NCBI GenBank assembly: GCA_032622095.1
Contig: CP136065.1
Span: 26,423,141-26,487,140, forward strand
Source of the DNA: Siphonodentalium dalli
Taxonomy: Eukaryota > Mollusca > Scaphopoda > Gadilida > Siphonodentaliidae
Direction of reading: 5' to 3'
Length of the DNA stretch: 64,000 bases
Shown: positions 24,921 through 35,720 of the stretch, one piece after another
Layout of the letters: every line of letters begins with the position of its first letter
How positions within the stretch are numbered: position 1 is the first letter of the stretch
Translations under genes and position numbers: made by a program
Notes under the pieces: model-generated
Database searches by the model: none
Seen by the model: the letters and a program-made list of their open reading frames with translations, nothing else
What the model was told of the DNA's origin: nothing

Positions 24921-25207
24921 CCATAAACCGAACTTAGCACGCATGCACCCGTTTAGTGCGAATCCCAAACCAAACAAATAACGTCTGATCACCAGAAAAG
25001 GAAATTTATGGTTTCTCGCAGCGACCTATCGTGATCAAAGCTGCCAAATTACTATACCATCTAAACATACGTTATAGATGCCACATCACTCGTATCTATT
25101 GGGCGCATTTAGTCGCCGCAATACAGATGAAAAGGGACATTAATAAATCAATAATCCATAGTATATGTGTCATTTTGTACCAGGATTTGTCCTTTTGGCA
25201 GCGATAT

Positions 25208-25375
25208 ATACGTTCCGCTATTCAATGCATGCATGTGTCCCAGAAACAATATACACCTTTTGTACGTTCCGCTATTCGATGCATGCATGTGTCCCAGAAA
25301 CAATATACACCTTGTGTACGTTCCGCTATTCGATGCATGCATGTGTCCCAGAAACAATATAAACCTTTTGCAAAA
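25208..25375 (+). repeat. 54-bp minisatellite, three copies
   Basis: Units start CGTTCCGCTATTCGATGCAT at 25211, 25265 and 25319, exactly 54 bp apart and nearly identical. Since 54 is a multiple of three, all frames stay open across the block and give an 18-residue repeat in each. That makes the overlapping open frames here uninformative about coding. Confidence 0.9.
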
Positions 25376-25415
25376 TGAACTACAACTGATAAGAGTGATG
25401 AAATGCTAATATAGT

Positions 25416-25858
25416 AGTCGTAAGTCTGGATTTGTTTTACCCTGTGCCAATGCATTCTCTTATATATGCGAGTCGACCATAGGTCGCCTCGCATATATAT
25501 ATAAGAGAATGCATTGGCCTAACAATTGTTTTACAATTTTAATAATTTTTTCTTGTATTCTTTAACAATTTTATAATTTTACCCATACAGAGCCCCAGAC
25601 AAACATGAGCAGACGACACTCTTCTATATGCTTCTATAGATGTGTGGGGCTCCCTGCAGGGTAGTGGATGTTTTTTATTTTATGTCCTGAAAATTGTAAG
25701 AAACATTTATTTAACAAAAATGATAAAAAATTGTTAGGCCAATGCATTCTCTTATATATGCGAGGCGACTTATGGTCGACTCGCATATATAAGAGAATGC
25801 ATTGGCACAGGGTAAAAAAAAATCCCGACTTACGACTGGATTTGATATGGCGGGTCAC
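25416..25858 (+). mobile_element. Hairpin-ended foldback element A
   Basis: Terminal inverted repeats run from AGTCGTAAGT at the left to ATATGGCGGGTCAC at the right, where the outermost left bases are eroded. Each end carries a long hairpin: 25446-25518 (73 nt, with four extra AT bases) and 25738-25806 (69 nt), in mutually inverted orientation. The interior (about 219 bp) has its own inverted GAGCCCCA...TGGGGCTC pair and no ORF. Same family as 43247, 61763 and 62852. Probably a non-autonomous DNA element; the superfamily is not recognised. Confidence 0.85.
25446..25518. repeat. Left terminal hairpin of foldback A
   Basis: Stem GCCAATGCATTCTCTTATAT...ATATAAGAGAATGCATTGGC around a CGACC-ATA-GGTCG tip. 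The family form is 69 nt: a 33-bp stem with one mismatch and a 3-nt loop. This copy has four additional AT bases in one arm, the only length change among eight family hairpins. Confidence 0.9.
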
Positions 25859-26525
25859 ATGTAGGCATATTTGGTGAGCTTATCACACTGCCGTCTCCCA
25901 GTACATAACCACAAACCTTTTCATATTTCTGCTTGCAGCTGTACTATGCGCCTTTCTACATTATGGACTGGAAGGATTAGCTTAGTGGATTAACTACCTG
26001 CCATTCAATCCCTTGCCCCATTATATGTGTATTTTGTTCACGCCAATTGAACCAATAAATTATTTCTATAAGAGGTGGCTCGTTTCATTTAAGCTTCGCA
26101 TGCAGTTATAGTCGCTACACTTGAAAACGCATATTGTGAATTAATTGTACTATATCTATTTATTATGACAACGTACGATACACTAGCTGCCTCAGTATTT
26201 GGTGGTCACTTCGTTGAAATATGCATAAACAAGCATCCATTTTTTTGTCGAATTGGGTTTGGTATGCATGATCATAATAGCACCTTGATGTGTCCCTTTT
26301 TCTTTAAAGTGTCCATCAATTTAGATCAAGCGTGATCATCGATCGCAATTTTCGTATATATCATTGATCCCGCACAAACTGATGCACCACACACAGGTGT
26401 TTAATTGTGTTAACTTCTCCAATGCGGCAAAATACATTTGGCATCTAGAACACAGCTATACGGTTTTCCCTGTAGGTGGGAATATGCTTTCATATGTACA
26501 TGCGTGAGTATCTCAGTGCTTCGCA
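25859..26525. other. AT-rich DNA, nothing recognised
   Basis: No tandem repeat, inverted repeat or convincing coding stretch was seen between the foldback element and the degraded TTAA element. Confidence 0.4.
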
Positions 26526-26526
26526 T

Positions 26527-26970
26527 CTGGTGGGCGGACCTTTTATAACTCTGCACAGTGTCATCAACTATCTTTCAACAATAAATATGTCAACAGAAAT
26601 ATAGAATATAATGTTGGCCACCGTTATTGTCAAATGTTTTTTCCTTTGTTATGTAAACAAAAGCAAAAAACCGTACAGAACCTGGCTTTTGTTTAGATCC
26701 GGATATGGAAATAATAAAGAGCGTTTATATCATTTATGTGTGATTAACCAATAGAATTGAGCTGTGTTATGTAAACAGAAGCTATACTTCTATAACACGA
26801 ACATGCTCTTGTTTACGTACACCATAGTACGTCTTGACGACAATATACTATTTACGCGCTGATTATATTTGGCATATGAACAAAACTATATATATTTTAA
26901 TATTCCTTCTGTTGATGACAATTTGAACAAATATGAATATTTCTACAACGAACGCCGCCCGTGCCTTTAA
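26527..26970. mobile_element. TTAA-type DNA element, copy 1 (left end eroded)
   Basis: Shares CTTTGTTATGTAAACAAAAG, GTGATTAACCAATAGAAT and TACGTCTTGACGACAATATA with the copies at 36752 and partly 29533. It ends CGCCGCCCGTGCCTTTAA at 26953-26970. The right terminus (TTAA then AGGCACGGGCGGCG on the other strand) fits TTAA-duplicating elements; the left terminus is not clear. It has no insertion at the place where copy 36752 carries a 290-bp palindromic insert. Confidence 0.65.
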
Positions 26971-27333
26971 CAGTAGCCCAATTACAAGTCCTAAATAACG
27001 AATGGCATTTATAAAAGACGGCGAACACAATAGCCGACTTATGCCCAAGCGATACGCGTATATTAGCATATACTTCTGATATATAGATGCCCTGATCGAT
27101 TTCGCTTATATATGTCATGCGTAATATTCCAGCGGCTCCTGCATTGCGTGCTCGCAAAACAGAATTTGCGGAACGCCACGTACTCATTTGGCAGCATCAT
27201 CACGCGAATGCGTAAACGTTCTTTCTTATCGAGTACAATAATCAGCATCTATTATTGAGTCAAAATCTATAATACGAATAATGCAATCTTTGAAAACTTG
27301 GAACGGCATTGATTTCCTTGGCGAAAATAATAG

Positions 27334-27733
27334 TAATCAATGCCTGCCGCTGGGTGCCACGGAAACCCATTGTCGAATAGATTCCTACATGTGACAGTCC
27401 CGGGCTCCACTACTTAAGAGATCGGGCAGCGATCCGCGTCCTCGTCTCTATAATTTCCGGTCGAAGTGTCAAGATGAATGGTCGATGATGGATACTTCTC
27501 ATATGCACAGATGTACATGTAAATGGGGCTAAACCGATAAGTTTTTCGGCCGTGACCTGGTAAGGTATCATAGGAGTATGCATGTATGGTCGAAATGGTA
27601 AGGCGAATGCCATAAACGGACGATTAAATTGTCATATTGATATACGCCGAGCTGATTATGGGTTGGCTGTGAGTGTTACCTGTATGGGCCGAGTATATAG
27701 GGTATACATGTATATGGTTTTCACTAATAAAAA
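27334..27733 (+). repeat. ~400-bp dispersed/tandem repeat, copy a
   Basis: Begins TCAATGCCTGCCGCTGGGTG and contains AAACCCATTGTCGAATAGAT, CTACTTAAGAGATCGGGCAG and TACATGTAAATGGGGCTAAA. A second copy follows directly at 27734 (period 400 bp). Diverged relatives lie at 29250-29532 plus 30299-30500, 31660-31930 and 33655-33860. Copies d and e at 31660-31930 show the same tandem order. No ORF is conserved between copies. Confidence 0.7.
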
Positions 27734-28600
27734 TAACCAATGCTTGCCGCGGGGTCCATGGATATCCATTTTAGATTAAATTCCTACATGAGTGTGACAG
27801 TCCGGGCTCCCTGGCCCGCACATAGTACCAGTCAAAAGAAGTGGTATATTGAGGTGCGCCTTTATTGCGATATTGAGCGCGCTTAATTTCGAAAAAGGTG
27901 CAATTATTGCGCCGTACCAAAAACCTGTCGCGCTTATTATTGCAATATTGAATGCAAAATATTGCGATATTAAGCGCGCTAAATTTCATACAGACCCGAT
28001 AGTGTTATATTTATATTAGATAAATACTGTGCATATAGTGTACATACAGCATTTACAACTATAATTATATACAAATCTAAAACATTGTCTCTATTATGCA
28101 ATAAACAATATAGAAGAAGCAATAATTTGGTATAAATGTCACAATTTTGAGTGCAAGATGTCGCAATATTAAGCGCGAAATATTGCGATATTAATTAAGG
28201 GCAAAATATTGCAATAATATCGCAAGCGGCGTGCTAAAAAGCGTTTCCACTTGCAATATTATTTCGATATTGGGCGCGAAAATAGCGCGCTTAATATATC
28301 ACTTCTTTTGACTGGTACCTACTTAAGAGGTCGACCAGCGGCCCACGTCCTCGTCCAGATATGGCTTTCATGGTCGAAGTGGCAAGACGAATTGTCGGTG
28401 ATGGAAAGTGGTCAGAACAGATGTACATGTAAATGGGGTTAAATATACACACGTATACATCATGTGTTCGGCAGTGACCCAATTATGGTGGGGATATATA
28501 TATAGTCGACGTACATGGAGCAAGGCGGATGGTCAATAATAATATTGATACTCGATATGCAGAGCTGATGTACGTATGGATGAAGCCAAACTGATCATTG
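27734..28600 (+). repeat. ~400-bp repeat, copy b, split by a MITE
   Basis: 27734-27824 and 28319-28600 are the two parts of one repeat copy, comparable with copy a. The first part stops in the GGGCTCC region and the second resumes at CTACTTAAGAGGTCGACCAG, which in copy a are nearly adjacent. The 494-bp element at 27825-28318 sits between, so its insertion is read against an uninterrupted paralogue. Confidence 0.65.
27825..28318. mobile_element. MITE with GTACCAGTC termini, copy 1
   Basis: Terminal inverted repeats: GTACCAGTCAAAAGAAGTGG at the left and its reverse-complement partner ...CACTTCTTTTGACTGGTAC at the right. The subterminal parts contain many variants of GCGATATTGAGCGC and AATATTGCGATATT in both orientations, which could be transposase-binding motifs. 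The AT-rich middle has no ORF. A related element lies at 41678-42208 in the opposite orientation. The superfamily is not determined. Confidence 0.85.
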
Positions 28601-28745
28601 TTAGGATAGGATAGGATATTTTTATTTACAATACACATATGAATAGTACAATAAATTAATATATAACTAGAATAATTCTGTATATTGCTGGGGGGAACAT
28701 AGCCCTGCCGGGCTGTCTTCCTGTTTCCCCCATAACAAATATCAT
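28601..28745 (-). mobile_element. LINE- or SINE-like 3' tail, minus strand
   Basis: Starts with three GGATA units and TTTTTATTTACAATACACAT, then ATTCTGTATATTG and GGGCTGTCTTCCTGTTTCCC. Reverse-complement relative of 20729-20861 and same orientation as 22521-22720. Three tails with the same pentamer end indicate one retrotransposed family; the 5' parts are missing here. Confidence 0.65.
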
Positions 28746-29250
28746 TATACAAATAATTTATCAGATAGCGTGAGTATTATTCATATTCATATCCACGTAC
28801 ACGTACAGACTAATCGTATATATAACAAATAATATAAGACAAAATGTTCAGGGCTTTTTTTTACAAAAGTGTTTATATGTTTGTAAGCCAGTCCAGACGA
28901 GTGATCACTATATCGCTTTATCTCTCACCGGAAACGTTACGTTCTTGTCACATGTTCTAAAGTATGAGAAGTTTCTGCATGTCTTAGTTTCAAACGAAGA
29001 TTGAGAGAATAGTATTCAGATTATAGAGAAGTTCTCATGATGAAATTTCAGAACACAAGCTCATCACGATGTCTCATCCTACTCAGAATTATTATTTCAT
29101 ACACATAGATTCATAGGATTCTGTGGAGAGATTATGCATCTTTTATAGTAACACTAAAAATAAATATGAATTCATATGATTCGCCGGAAGGAACTGCGTG
29201 ATCGACATGCATGGGTAAATGTAGTAGTAGTCGATAATGAATATTGGCTA
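28746..29250. other. AT-rich DNA, nothing recognised
   Basis: No array, inverted repeat or convincing ORF was seen. Confidence 0.4.
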
Positions 29251-29532
29251 GTTACAATGTCTTCGTAAATGGGGCTAAAATGATCCGTTTTGGTAGTGAA
29301 CTAAACTTGTTTAGAAATACACGTGCATGCATGGTTCATGTGATAAGGCGCGCGACAGATGGCGGTTATTTGATAAGATAAGATACAATTTGTATAAAAG
29401 TCGCGCTTTGCAACGATAAAGACATTCAGAAACTATTGCCGCGGGTGCCATGAAAACCCATTGTCAAATACAAAATATGTAGATTCCGACATGTCACAGT
29501 CCAGGATCAGTCACCCGACTACATGTACTTAA

Positions 29533-30294
29533 AGATGCGGGCGGCCATCCAAGTGGATATATGTTTTAAAATAGTCACATCCACTAAAACCGCCATAAAC
29601 AGAAAGAATATTATATAATATACAGATGTTGTTCTTATACAAATCATAAATATCGCGTAGATTGCATGTTGTTGTCATGTTTGTACCCTTGGTTATGTAA
29701 ACAAACATAACAAAAAGTTACGTTACTATATTGTTATAGACAAACAATGGGAACTACCGTATCGTAATGGCAATCAAATCACACTACATTTTATTTTAAT
29801 CGACCCAGTATACCCATTGTCAGTTCAAAATGAAGCTAATACACGCTTCCTCATGATTGGGAAATGATCAGACAGAAAACGTGTACATAATATAATTGTT
29901 CTCTCAAAGAGATGAATATTTCTCAATTATTTGGTATGCATATGGTAATACATACCAAATAAGGAATATTACGATGAATCGTATTGTTATAACTTTGTAA
30001 GTAGTCAGCGCACCAAATTAGGAGTTTTACAACCGACGTAAAGCGCGCGAATCTGCATATAAATAAGGAAATGGCGCAATATCGCGACTCATCTTATAAA
30101 CAATCCACTGCGCTTTTTGTGAGAAACTAAACAAAAGTCGACCTGTATTTTCTCGGACACAAAACGTGTTTTTGGGAATAATATCGTATTCATATCAATA
30201 TTATGCTATACTATTAGTATATTCTTGAGGAAATTATTATAATTTGATAATGTTATTTCTAAATTATAACCTACAGCGAAGGCCGTCCGTCCCT
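29533..30294. mobile_element. TTAA-type DNA element, copy 3, inside a ~400-bp repeat
   Basis: Flanked by TTAA at 29529-29532 and 30295-30298. Termini: AGATGCGGGCGGCC at the left and GGCCGTCCGTCCCT at the right (AGGGACGGACGGCC on the other strand). The host repeat reads CTACTTAAGAGATCG in uninterrupted copies, so the single TTAA there is duplicated here. TTAA duplication together with an AGGRR-type end is what is described for Kolobok/T2-like elements. The left third matches copy 36752. No transposase ORF. Confidence 0.75.
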
Positions 30295-30500
30295 TTAAAG
30301 GAACGACCCAGAAGTGCATGGTCTGTTTCCTATTACGATTTTACGGTCAAAGAAACAAGATGAATTATCGATGACGCTCACCAGAACAGATCTACATGTA
30401 AGAATAGCTAAACTTGTCAGCTTTTCGGCGTTATATATATATTGGTATGGTAAGAGTATAATATTATATGCTGTACAATTATTCAAGGGTTTACTAGGAA

Positions 30501-31655
30501 TGCCGCTAGATTGATGGTAAGTCCTAAGCCACAGCTATGCACACAATCGATGCCATTTCTTGGGTACATATTGTGGAGTAAACACCAAGGGCACTAAAGG
30601 TATGTCAAACAAATATAAAGAGAATCGGTGGCATGGCGGCGGAATACTAAATTTGAAACGATGCTCACATTCCAGGTAGTGTACGGCCAAATATAGCAAA
30701 GGTGAAGTATCTTGCACATGGGCACAATTGTATAAAGATAAAGTAATAAAACACCGCAATGATACTGTCAACACATCTAACAGATGGAAATTAAATGGAC
30801 TGTAACCTGATGTGTATAATAATATTCAAGGTAACAGGGAACTCCATGGGTAGTGAGGTTAAGTATTAAACGACTACCTGCACGTAAGCAATGTATATTC
30901 ATGCATGGGTATGCATAGTTGAGAACATCATAAGGATGATAACAAATTATAAGTCAACAATATATAAAGTAGCACAATAAGTGACATGGCAGTTAAACAA
31001 CAGGTACAGATAAATAGTTTATTGTATAAATAATATCATAAATACAGAAATTCTGATCTGTGATTGTCACTCTGGGCAGTGTGAGTGCGCACAGTGAACT
31101 ATTCTTGAGAAAGAATTACTACAACCAGGCCGAAATATGTCACAATTAGAACCTTGGATATGCCAGAAAATAAAAGTGGACTACAGTGATCATCAGAAGC
31201 CAACACCTAGACAAGTGCAGAAAGAGGAGAAATACCTGTAAAATGGCCAAAAACCTTAATACATATAAGGATTCAGGATCGAGGTAGCCCATGTAAATAA
31301 CAAGTGATAAGTGTTTAAATTAATATTAGCATGATAAAAATGCTATGCGGCATGACGATATGAACTGTCACATATAAGTTGATGTTATAAAATTCATATG
31401 ATATAAAATTGGGGTACATAGGTGTGGGTAAAATATCAATAGTAAGACAGAATATATAGCAAGATAGCAAACGGAACGGTAAATCATGCTGTACTGTCGC
31501 GGTCAATATTGTTAACATGGGGGTTCACCATAAGCGGCAACATAAAGCCGTAGCAGGGAACATCATCTGATAAGTAGATGTTCTATATAACCAACAAATA
31601 TAATTACACGAAAAAATGTCACGGAGCGCGACTATATTGTCACGGAGAGCTGTAC
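30501..31655. other. AT-rich DNA, nothing recognised
   Basis: Over 1 kb without a tandem array, inverted repeat or convincing ORF. It lies between two groups of the ~400-bp repeat family. Confidence 0.4.
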
Positions 31656-31659
31656 AAAT

Positions 31660-31930
31660 ACAAACATGGGGTCGAAGTGGCAAACCGAATGGTCATAAAC
31701 GGAAGAATATAAATGGCCGAACTGATAAGCCGAACTGGTAATGTTTTGGCGTGACCTGGATAGAATATACACATATGTTTTCACTGATGAAAGTAATCAG
31801 TGAACGCCGCAGGGTGAAATGGAAACCCATTGTCGAATAGATTCCTAAATGTCACAGTCCCACGCCCCGACTATACTTAAGAGATCGCGCAGCGATCCGC
31901 GTCCTCGCCTCAAGATTTTTCGGTTGAAGT
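31660..31930 (+). repeat. ~400-bp repeat, copies d and e (partial)
   Basis: 31668-31785 matches the second half of the family (GGGTCGAAGTGGCAAACCGA...GTGACCTGGATAG). 31786-31930 matches the first half (AAACCCATTGTCGAATAGAT, TACTTAAGAGATCGCGCAGC). This is the head-to-tail order of two tandem units. Confidence 0.65.
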
Positions 31931-31938
31931 GAGGCCCG

Positions 31939-32162
31939 TTACAAACGTCGCACTTCCATTTCATCGAATACTATTTAATTAGATTCGATGATAGTGCGAT
32001 AAACCAAGTTTCGTTACAGACGATTGCCATTTCGTCGCATCGAATACAACTGAGAAGTTGTATCGACATGATGTTCGTCGCGTGCATGAAATGACGCATT
32101 TCAAAAAGTTTAACTCTCCAAAACGATCCTGATGTCACGTTGGCGGCAACTTCCGGAACCAA
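31939..32162 (-). CDS. Coding-like fragment with a local 75-bp duplication
   Basis: A minus-strand open frame of 63 codons (31971-32162) begins MVPEVAANVTSGSFW and has mixed composition. Two related stretches on the plus strand, CGTTACAAACGTCGCACTTC near 31939 and CGTTACAGACGATTGCCATT near 32013, lie about 75 bp apart, so part of the frame is an imperfect internal repeat. No family recognised; coding status is doubtful. Confidence 0.2.
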
Positions 32163-32169
32163 CTCTAGT

Positions 32170-32395
32170 TACATGTTTTCTGTGTCACATTATTATATTT
32201 ATGCTGTAATATTTCCTTACCCTCAGTCTCACTAGTAAAGTGTGTATATATTGCATGGTCGGTCATTTAGGTATACAAAGGCAAGACGCTAATTAATTAG
32301 CACATTGTGTGTTATCTAGACGATTAGGCCTATCTTATTAATTTCTCATTGATATTAGGCTATCACATACCCTTATAATAGCCACATAATGGGTG
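32170..32395. other. AT-rich DNA, nothing recognised
   Basis: No feature that I can support between the coding-like fragment and the 358-bp tandem repeat. Confidence 0.4.
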
Positions 32396-33340
32396 TGACT
32401 AAACACCGCCCGGACCAGCCCGGACCACCCCTGCGGCGTATAGGGACGATTTTAGTGGAAATATATGTGTGGGGGTGTCATGGAAACCCACTCACGCACG
32501 GACATGGGTCGCGGCCACACCAAAGCTATTAACCCTCAAAATGCCGCCACCGACGAATATGTTCGTCGCGAATGAAGCTAACAGCCCGGACCGCCCTTGT
32601 GGCATCTATGGGTGATTTTAGTGCGGTTGTCACATACGTACGGACGGTGGTCACGGCCAAACAGAAGTGCCGATATTAACCCCATAACTTGCAAGATTCA
32701 CCAGAATTACAATATTGTGCCCGCAATAACAAGACTCGCAGCCCGGACCCCCGTAACGACCAAATACAGATAATAACTTCTCACATATATGTTTCGGAAC
32801 TACCGTCGACTACATTCACGAAGAAACGAGGGCGAATCGCCCACCAAAGCCTAGCAATTAACCCCCAGAATGCCGCCGTCGCCGAATGTGTTTACCGCTA
32901 ACGAAGCTAACAGCCCGGACCACCCCTGTTGCGTCTATAGGGTGATTTTAGAGGCCATAATTATCTGTGCGTGGGTGTCACAAAAACCCACATACGCACG
33001 GACGGTGGTCACGGCCAAACAGAAGTGGCGATATTAACCCCTAAACTTGCCAGATTCAGCCAGAATTACAATATTGTGCCCGCAATAACAAGACTCGCAG
33101 CGGACGGCAGACCGGACCCCACGTAACGCCCAAATACAGTTAATAACTCCTCACATATATATGTTTCGGAACTACCGTCGACTACATTCACGAAGAAACG
33201 AGGGCGAATCGCCCACCAAAGCCTGGCAATTAACTCCCAAAAGCCGCCGTCGCCGAATATGTTTACCGCTAACGAAGCTAACAGTCCGACCAGCCCGGAC
33301 CGCCCCAGTGGCGTCTTAGGATGATTTTAGTGGGTTTTAT
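32396..33340 (+). repeat. 358-bp tandem repeat, about 2.6 copies
   Basis: GACGGTGGTCACGGCCAAAC occurs at 32643 and 33001, 358 bp apart, and the following 340 bp match closely (AACAAGACTCGCAG, GTTTCGGAACTACCGTCGAC, GAAACGAGGGCGAATCGCCC). A partial third copy precedes them at about 32396-32640. Each contains an AGCCCGGACCRCCC motif and a GGTGATTTTAG stretch. No conserved long ORF. Likely a satellite-type or transposon-derived unit. Confidence 0.85.
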
Positions 33341-33394
33341 TATACCCCATGTCAAATGGAAGACAATAAAATTAGAATTATTACGTCATCATTT

Positions 33395-33495
33395 AAAATA
33401 ACTTCTTCAAATATCTCCGTTATTTAGTCAATATTGATCTTTAAAATCACTTCTACAAATATCTCCGTTATTTAGTCAACATTAAGAACACTTTT
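33395..33495 (+). repeat. 58-bp direct duplication
   Basis: AAATATCTCCGTTATTTAGT occurs twice, about 58 bp apart, within similar flanks (AAATAACTTCTTC / AAATCACTTCTAC). Small and old. Confidence 0.8.
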
Positions 33496-33654
33496 TAGTC
33501 AAGATTAATCCTCGATTAATCCTAAGATCATTCTTAATATATCTTTATTTAGTATAGTGCATGATCCTCTGTTCCACGTGGATGGGATTAGATATTAAAC
33601 AATATAATCACCCCTCCGAGTAAGTATTTTATATGTAATCCTATACGAATTGAC

Positions 33655-33860
33655 TGTATATGTATACGATTGGGTATATGGTCGACGGAGCAAGTCGAAT
33701 GGGCGATAATTAATGCTCGCTATAGAGCGAATGTACGTGCGTGTGAATATGCTAAACTGATCAGTGTGCACTGGTGACATTTTATGGTGAAAATATGTGG
33801 TCAAAGTTACGATGTTAATGCAGATATAAATAGGGCCAAACGGATCAGATTGGTCGCGGT
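33655..33860 (+). repeat. ~400-bp repeat, diverged copy f
   Basis: GGTCGACGGAGCAAGTCGAA and CTAAACTGATCAGTG parallel the tail of copy b at 28500-28600 (GTCGACGTACATGGAGCAAG, AAACTGATCATTG). Only this portion is recognisable. Confidence 0.5.
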
Positions 33861-34394
33861 CCATATGTATGATCAGAGTATAGATTGTTTGTTGAACGTG
33901 TTACTGTTACATGTATCTGAACATTTCCCACCAATGAATTCCTCGTGCATATGTTTTATAGTTTTGTCTGTCTGTCGTCTGGTCATGTTTTCTGCGCATC
34001 CCTTCAAATCGAAATGATACCATTCCAATATATACTTATATAAGTTGGTGGAGAATCCATTTAATAAGGCATGAATGTTATATACATCATATTTCTTATG
34101 AATCAATTAAGCATTTATATATGCATGTCGTAACGAATTTGCTGATTTCATGTACACCCAAGATCGCATGACAACACCCGTAATAAATTCGTAATAAATT
34201 TAAATGTACACAAAGAGTGCTTAGTCGTTAACAATATCTATAATTTCTGTCCCAATATAGCCGCTAAAATTGTCAAAAGGAATGAAATTTACATATTTAA
34301 ATATAAGAGTGAAAAAACGCTCGAATTATGCGAGAAAGAATGATTGAAGTGTCTAAAACAACGGTTAAATCTAGAGTTTTGGCCTATATAGAAC

Positions 34395-34996
34395 TATATG
34401 GTGATATGGTGTCCTGTTTCCGCCACATACTTTTTTCGCTTCGTTCGCTTCCTTCGTCTGGTTTTTTTTTGCTTGCTTCGGTTCCTTCGTGGCGAAGCAA
34501 GCGAAATAATCAGAATTATTTCGCCACGAATGAAGCGAAAAAATCAAACGAATCAAGCGAAAAAATCAAACGACGAAAGGGAAAAAACATTGTTATTTCG
34601 CTTGCTTCGTTTGGTTTTTTCGCTTTCGGTCGTTCCTTTGCATGCTTCGATAAGTATCCGAAGCAAGCGAAGGAGCCGCCGAAACCCAACAACAACAACC
34701 AAGAAAAGCGTTTTTCTTGGTTGCTGTTGTTGGGTTTCGGCGGTTCCTTCGATTGCTTCGGATACTTCGCGAAGCAAACGACGGAACCGCCGAAAGCGAA
34801 AAAACAACAAAATGTCGCACGAAGGACCGAAGACAGCGAAAAAAACAAACGAAGCAACCGAAATAACAATGATGTTTTTTCGCTTGCTTCATTTGATTTT
34901 TTCGCTTGCTTCACCGCGAAGAAACCGAAGCAAGCGAAAAAACCAAACGAAGGAAACGAAAAAAAGTAAGTGGCGGAAACGAGAAACTATATAGAA
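34395..34996. mobile_element. Low-complexity foldback element (GCGAAGCAAGCGAAA)
   Basis: About 600 bp bounded by GTTTCCGCCAC near 34420 and its complement GTGGCGGAAAC near 34975. The inside is built almost wholly of GAAGC / GCTTC-type words in both orientations, with nested palindromes; the central one pairs AACAACAACCAAGAAAAGCG with CTTTTTCTTGGTTGCTGTTG. The repeated vocabulary leaves long open frames on both strands (to 213 codons on plus), rich in K, S, F and R. I read these as shadows, not genes. Confidence 0.75.
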
Positions 34997-35051
34997 CAGT
35001 TTCCGAATTATTCATAGAGTACTTGGTACAATGTGTGTATATATATATAAT

Positions 35052-35720
35052 ATCGTGGCCCAGTGTAGAATAATCTCATCCGGGACCAGATGTGTAGGAA
35101 CTCGACACGCCCACCACATGTCATAGTAATGGACGATGATGATGTCTCAGTACAGTACGTTGATCATTTTCATATAATATGCATGTACCTATATAAGGAA
35201 AAGTCGACAACCAAAATAAGAGATGCGAGATATATATTGTATGTATAATGTACATGTATATTATAATGAATATAGTGACATGTCTTTATTGTACACGTAG
35301 TGTACATATATTGTAGATGTACATTGTACATGTATATGTAGATATATATTTACATAGGGTGACATGTATTTATTTGTCTGTTGACACCATAACAAAATCG
35401 CTTTCTTACCAATTTCTTCGGGTAAACACATCATTTCGCGTACCACGACCATACTATTACATGATATCGTGGCCCAGTGTAGAATAATCTCATCCGGGAC
35501 AATCCTTGTTTCCGACCCGCCACATGTCATAATAATGTGCAATGACGATCTCTCGGTGCGGTGATCATTTTCGTATAATATGCATAAAATTGTATCCATA
35601 TAAGGTAAAGGCGACACCCAAATACGAGATAGTGACATGTCTTTATTGTACTGGACCGCTGATCATGCACATGTTATTCCGACAGTGGGCGGTTAAACAC
35701 ATATCGTATGATATTGTGGT
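35052..35720 (-). repeat. ~413-bp tandem duplication carrying coding-like sequence
   Basis: ATATCGTGGCCCAGTGTAGA begins at about 35052 and again at about 35465. The next ~180 bp match with substitutions and indels (ATCTCATCCGGGAC, CACATGTCATARTAATG, GATCATTTTC). Copy 1 also has an inserted TGTACATGTA-rich segment. The reading frame is kept in copy 2 but broken in copy 1, so at least one copy is a relic. Confidence 0.75.
35380..35638 (-). pseudogene. Coding-like fragment with VVVRE...EIGKKAI motif
   Basis: On the minus strand the frame opens MSLSRIWVSPLPYMDTILCI and ends with a segment SMVVVREMMCLPEEIGKKAI. The second part is clearly related, in DNA and in protein, to the plus-strand frame at 54471-54590 (GIVVVREITVDPKEIGKKAI). 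Because the frame crosses the junction of the two 413-bp copies, the full-length frame is probably a product of the duplication. Family unknown; likely a relic of a dispersed element or gene. Confidence 0.35.

Noticed and set aside
25222-25494. Repeat protein with an 18-residue period
   Set aside because: The 54-bp minisatellite has only three copies and is open in several frames on both strands, so the frame is a by-product.
26897-27187. Zinc-finger-like peptide (CRNIHICSNCHQQKEY) on the minus strand
   Set aside because: The same bases form the terminal inverted repeat of the TTAA element family (26953-26970, 37550-37563, 36752), so the conservation reflects DNA termini, not protein.
34328-34969. 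213-codon plus-strand frame, K/S/F-rich
   Set aside because: It lies in a palindromic low-complexity foldback; both strands are equally open and built from the same few words.
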